A DNA stretch of 6,047 nt from Planctomycetota bacterium (GTDB lineage: Bacteria > Planctomycetota > Phycisphaerae > Phycisphaerales > SM1A02): contig JAPUKX010000148.1 in NCBI GenBank assembly GCA_027295435.1, forward strand, positions 1 to 6,047, read 5' to 3'. The notes below the pieces were generated by a model. The model ran no database searches, was not told the DNA's origin, and worked only from the letters and a program-made list of their open reading frames with translations. The position numbers and the translations under genes were made by a program. Below are positions 4,693 through 6,047 of this stretch, piece after piece. Within the stretch, counting starts at the first letter, position 1; each line of letters starts with the position of its first letter.

Positions 4693-6047
4693 GGCGGCGC
4701 CTCCCCCGACCCTTCATGCAGTTGGTGGTGTTGCCTGACCGTGAGATCGGAGAAGGTTTCCTCGAGTCCGCCCGGCCAGGTCACGGCCACGGTCTGCGAG
4801 TTGATGTCGTCACCAAGGCCGAAGTACACCCTCAGATCGTTTGCGCTGCAATAGCTGCCGTCACTATGGACGCGGCGAACCAACGCCGGCTGTCCCGCGC
4901 GAATGAGTCGAACTTCCGCGCCGATCGCGCTGCGGTTGCTCGCGTCGCCGACCAGCCGCAGGGCCAGCCAGGATCGGCGATGCCCCACTTCGTTTCGTAG
5001 CAGCCGAAGCGGACCGTTGCTGTTGGAAATGATAATGTCGATGTCACCGTCGTTATCGATATCGCCGAACGCTGCGCCCCTGGAGGTTTCGCGTAGTTGC
5101 ACCACCGTCCCGCCTTGAGGAGAGATCTCGGTGAAGGTGAAGCTCGGCGGGCCGAGGTTGAGAATCAGCTGGTTCGGATTGCCGTAGGGGTACGGATCAT
5201 CGGCGATCTCTTCGACGATCTTCACAGCGCCGTTGGCGACAAACAGATCCAGGTAGCCGTCACCGTTGAAGTCGGCCCATTGGGTGCCGAAGCCGGTATA
5301 CGGCCAGCTCATTGCGGCCAGTGCGAAGTCCTCGGTGCGATCGTCGAAATATCCGTGCCCGTCGTTGACCAGCAGGGTGTTGTGTTCGGCGTACAGATGA
5401 GAAAGAAAGATGTCCTGGTCGCCGTCGAGGTCGAAATCAGCAGCGCTCACGCCCATGCCGGCCTCGGCGAGCCCGGCGGCGTTGTAGGCGGCGCCCCCGA
5501 GCAGAGCGGTGTTCTCGAATCTCTCGCCGCCGAGGTTGATCCACAGTTGGTTCGCGTTACCGTCGTTGGCGACAAAGATATCCGGCTGGGAATCGCCGTT
5601 GAAGTCGGCACAGACGACGCCCAGACCGCTGCCAAAGGCGGCGTCGATGCCTGTGGTGATGGTCACGTCGCTGAATCCCGGCGCGCCGGGATCGCCGGTA
5701 TTGCGGAACAACCGGTCCGGGACCGGATCAAACGATTGCGGACCGCAGTAGTCGCGCCGGCCGGACGTACTGTGGCAGACCTTGTTCTCTCGTACGGTGA
5801 AGTTCACATAGTTGGCGACGAACAGATCGACGAAGCCGTCCCGATCGTAATCCACGAAGGCGGCGCTGGTGCTCCAGCGATCCTCAGGCGGAATCGTGCC
5901 GTCGGAAATGTCGGTGAACGTTCCATCGCCATTGTTGCGATACAACGTGTTCGGCCCGAAGTTGGTGACGTACAGATCGGTATCGCCGTCGTTGTCGAAG
6001 TCCGCGATGGCGACGCCCATGCCGTACCCGCGATCGCCCACGCCGGC
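4689..6047 (-). CDS. CRTAC1-like FG-GAP/VCBS protein with C-terminal ASPIC/UnbV domain (5' partial)
   Basis: The frame is open to the window edge; 452 residues are visible, and a GTG at 6041 is internal to a blade (VGDRGYGMGVAIADFDNDGD), not a start. FG-GAP/VCBS calcium loops occur at DFDNDGDTD (16), DYDRDGFVD (66), DFNGDSQPD (148), DFDLDGDQD (204), DFNGDGYLD (259) and DIDNDGDID (329), each followed by a hydrophobic strand such as LFVAN. A Cys pair, C91 and C101, in a C-x9-C arrangement with DYCGP matches the CRTAC1 family insert and may form a disulfide in an exported protein. Residues about 358-445 form the ASPIC/UnbV domain: NRSAIGAEVRL, then RRVHSDGSYCS, VYFGLGD, VTWPGG and the final LHEG. 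The cellular role of the family is poorly defined; members are generally secreted or surface propellers. The gene overlaps the TPR gene by 4 bp and is likely the first or an earlier gene of the same operon. Confidence 0.92.
   Translation of the reverse strand, partial: AGVGDRGYGMGVAIADFDNDGDTDLYVTNFGPNTLYRNNGDGTFTDISDGTIPPEDRWSTSAAFVDYDRDGFVDLFVANYVNFTVRENKVCHSTSGRRDYCGPQSFDPVPDRLFRNTGDPGAPGFSDVTITTGIDAAFGSGLGVVCADFNGDSQPDIFVANDGNANQLWINLGGERFENTALLGGAAYNAAGLAEAGMGVSAADFDLDGDQDIFLSHLYAEHNTLLVNDGHGYFDDRTEDFALAAMSWPYTGFGTQWADFNGDGYLDLFVANGAVKIVEEIADDPYPYGNPNQLILNLGPPSFTFTEISPQGGTVVQLRETSRGAAFGDIDNDGDIDIIISNSNGPLRLLRNEVGHRRSWLALRLVGDASNRSAIGAEVRLIRAGQPALVRRVHSDGSYCSANDLRVYFGLGDDINSQTVAVTWPGGLEETFSDLTVRQHHQLHEGSGEAPP
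4700..4704 (-). promoter_or_regulatory. Shine-Dalgarno sequence of the TPR gene inside the CRTAC1-like gene
   Basis: The minus strand reads GGGGGAGG, with GGAGG at 4704-4700, seven bases before ATG 4692. It sits within the last codons of the upstream gene, which supports coupled translation of the two genes. Confidence 0.75.

Noticed and set aside
6039..6041. GTG as the start codon of the CRTAC1-like gene
   Set aside because: The frame continues upstream to the window edge, and the GTG lies inside a typical blade sequence with no Shine-Dalgarno sequence or signal peptide after it.

Overview
The window looks like a piece of a Planctomycetota genome, or a close relative such as Acidobacteriota/Verrucomicrobiota, probably from an uncultivated lineage. 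The reasons are the mix of protein families (PD40/TolB-like propeller, FG-GAP/VCBS propellers, an ASPIC/UnbV protein next to a TPR protein), the high G+C, and a C-terminal dockerin-like pair of calcium loops followed by Ala/Leu-rich helices ending in Trp-Gly, a tail style familiar from Phycisphaerae-type planctomycetes. This assignment is an inference from protein style; no rRNA or tRNA is present to test it.

Layout, left to right. 1-498 (+) is the 3' end of a PD40 beta-propeller gene whose start lies outside the window. 499-892 is a convergent intergenic gap. It holds two inverted repeats and, in one + frame, a short stretch that reads like one isolated PD40 blade, perhaps a gene remnant. 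893-2704 (-) encodes a secreted FG-GAP/VCBS-repeat protein with a PPC-like domain and a dockerin-like C-terminus. 2705-3051 is a gap holding the leader of that gene and a perfect 10-bp stem-loop downstream of the next operon. 3052-4692 (-) encodes a TPR protein with an N-terminal hydrophobic segment. 4689-6047 (-) is the 3' part of a CRTAC1-like FG-GAP plus ASPIC/UnbV protein, cut by the window edge.

The CRTAC1-like gene and the TPR gene overlap by 4 bp (ATGA), with a Shine-Dalgarno sequence inside the end of the upstream gene, so they are very probably co-transcribed and translationally coupled. Both products look extracytoplasmic, or at least membrane-associated for the TPR protein. The dockerin-tailed VCBS gene follows on the same strand after 347 bp and has its own Shine-Dalgarno sequence; it is probably a separate unit.

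No mobile element, CRISPR array, RNA gene or known defence or biosynthetic system was seen. The points most worth a second look are the isolated PD40 blade in the intergenic gap, the abrupt C-terminal tail of the VCBS protein that resembles its own PPC domain, and the coupled CRTAC1-like/TPR pair of unknown function.
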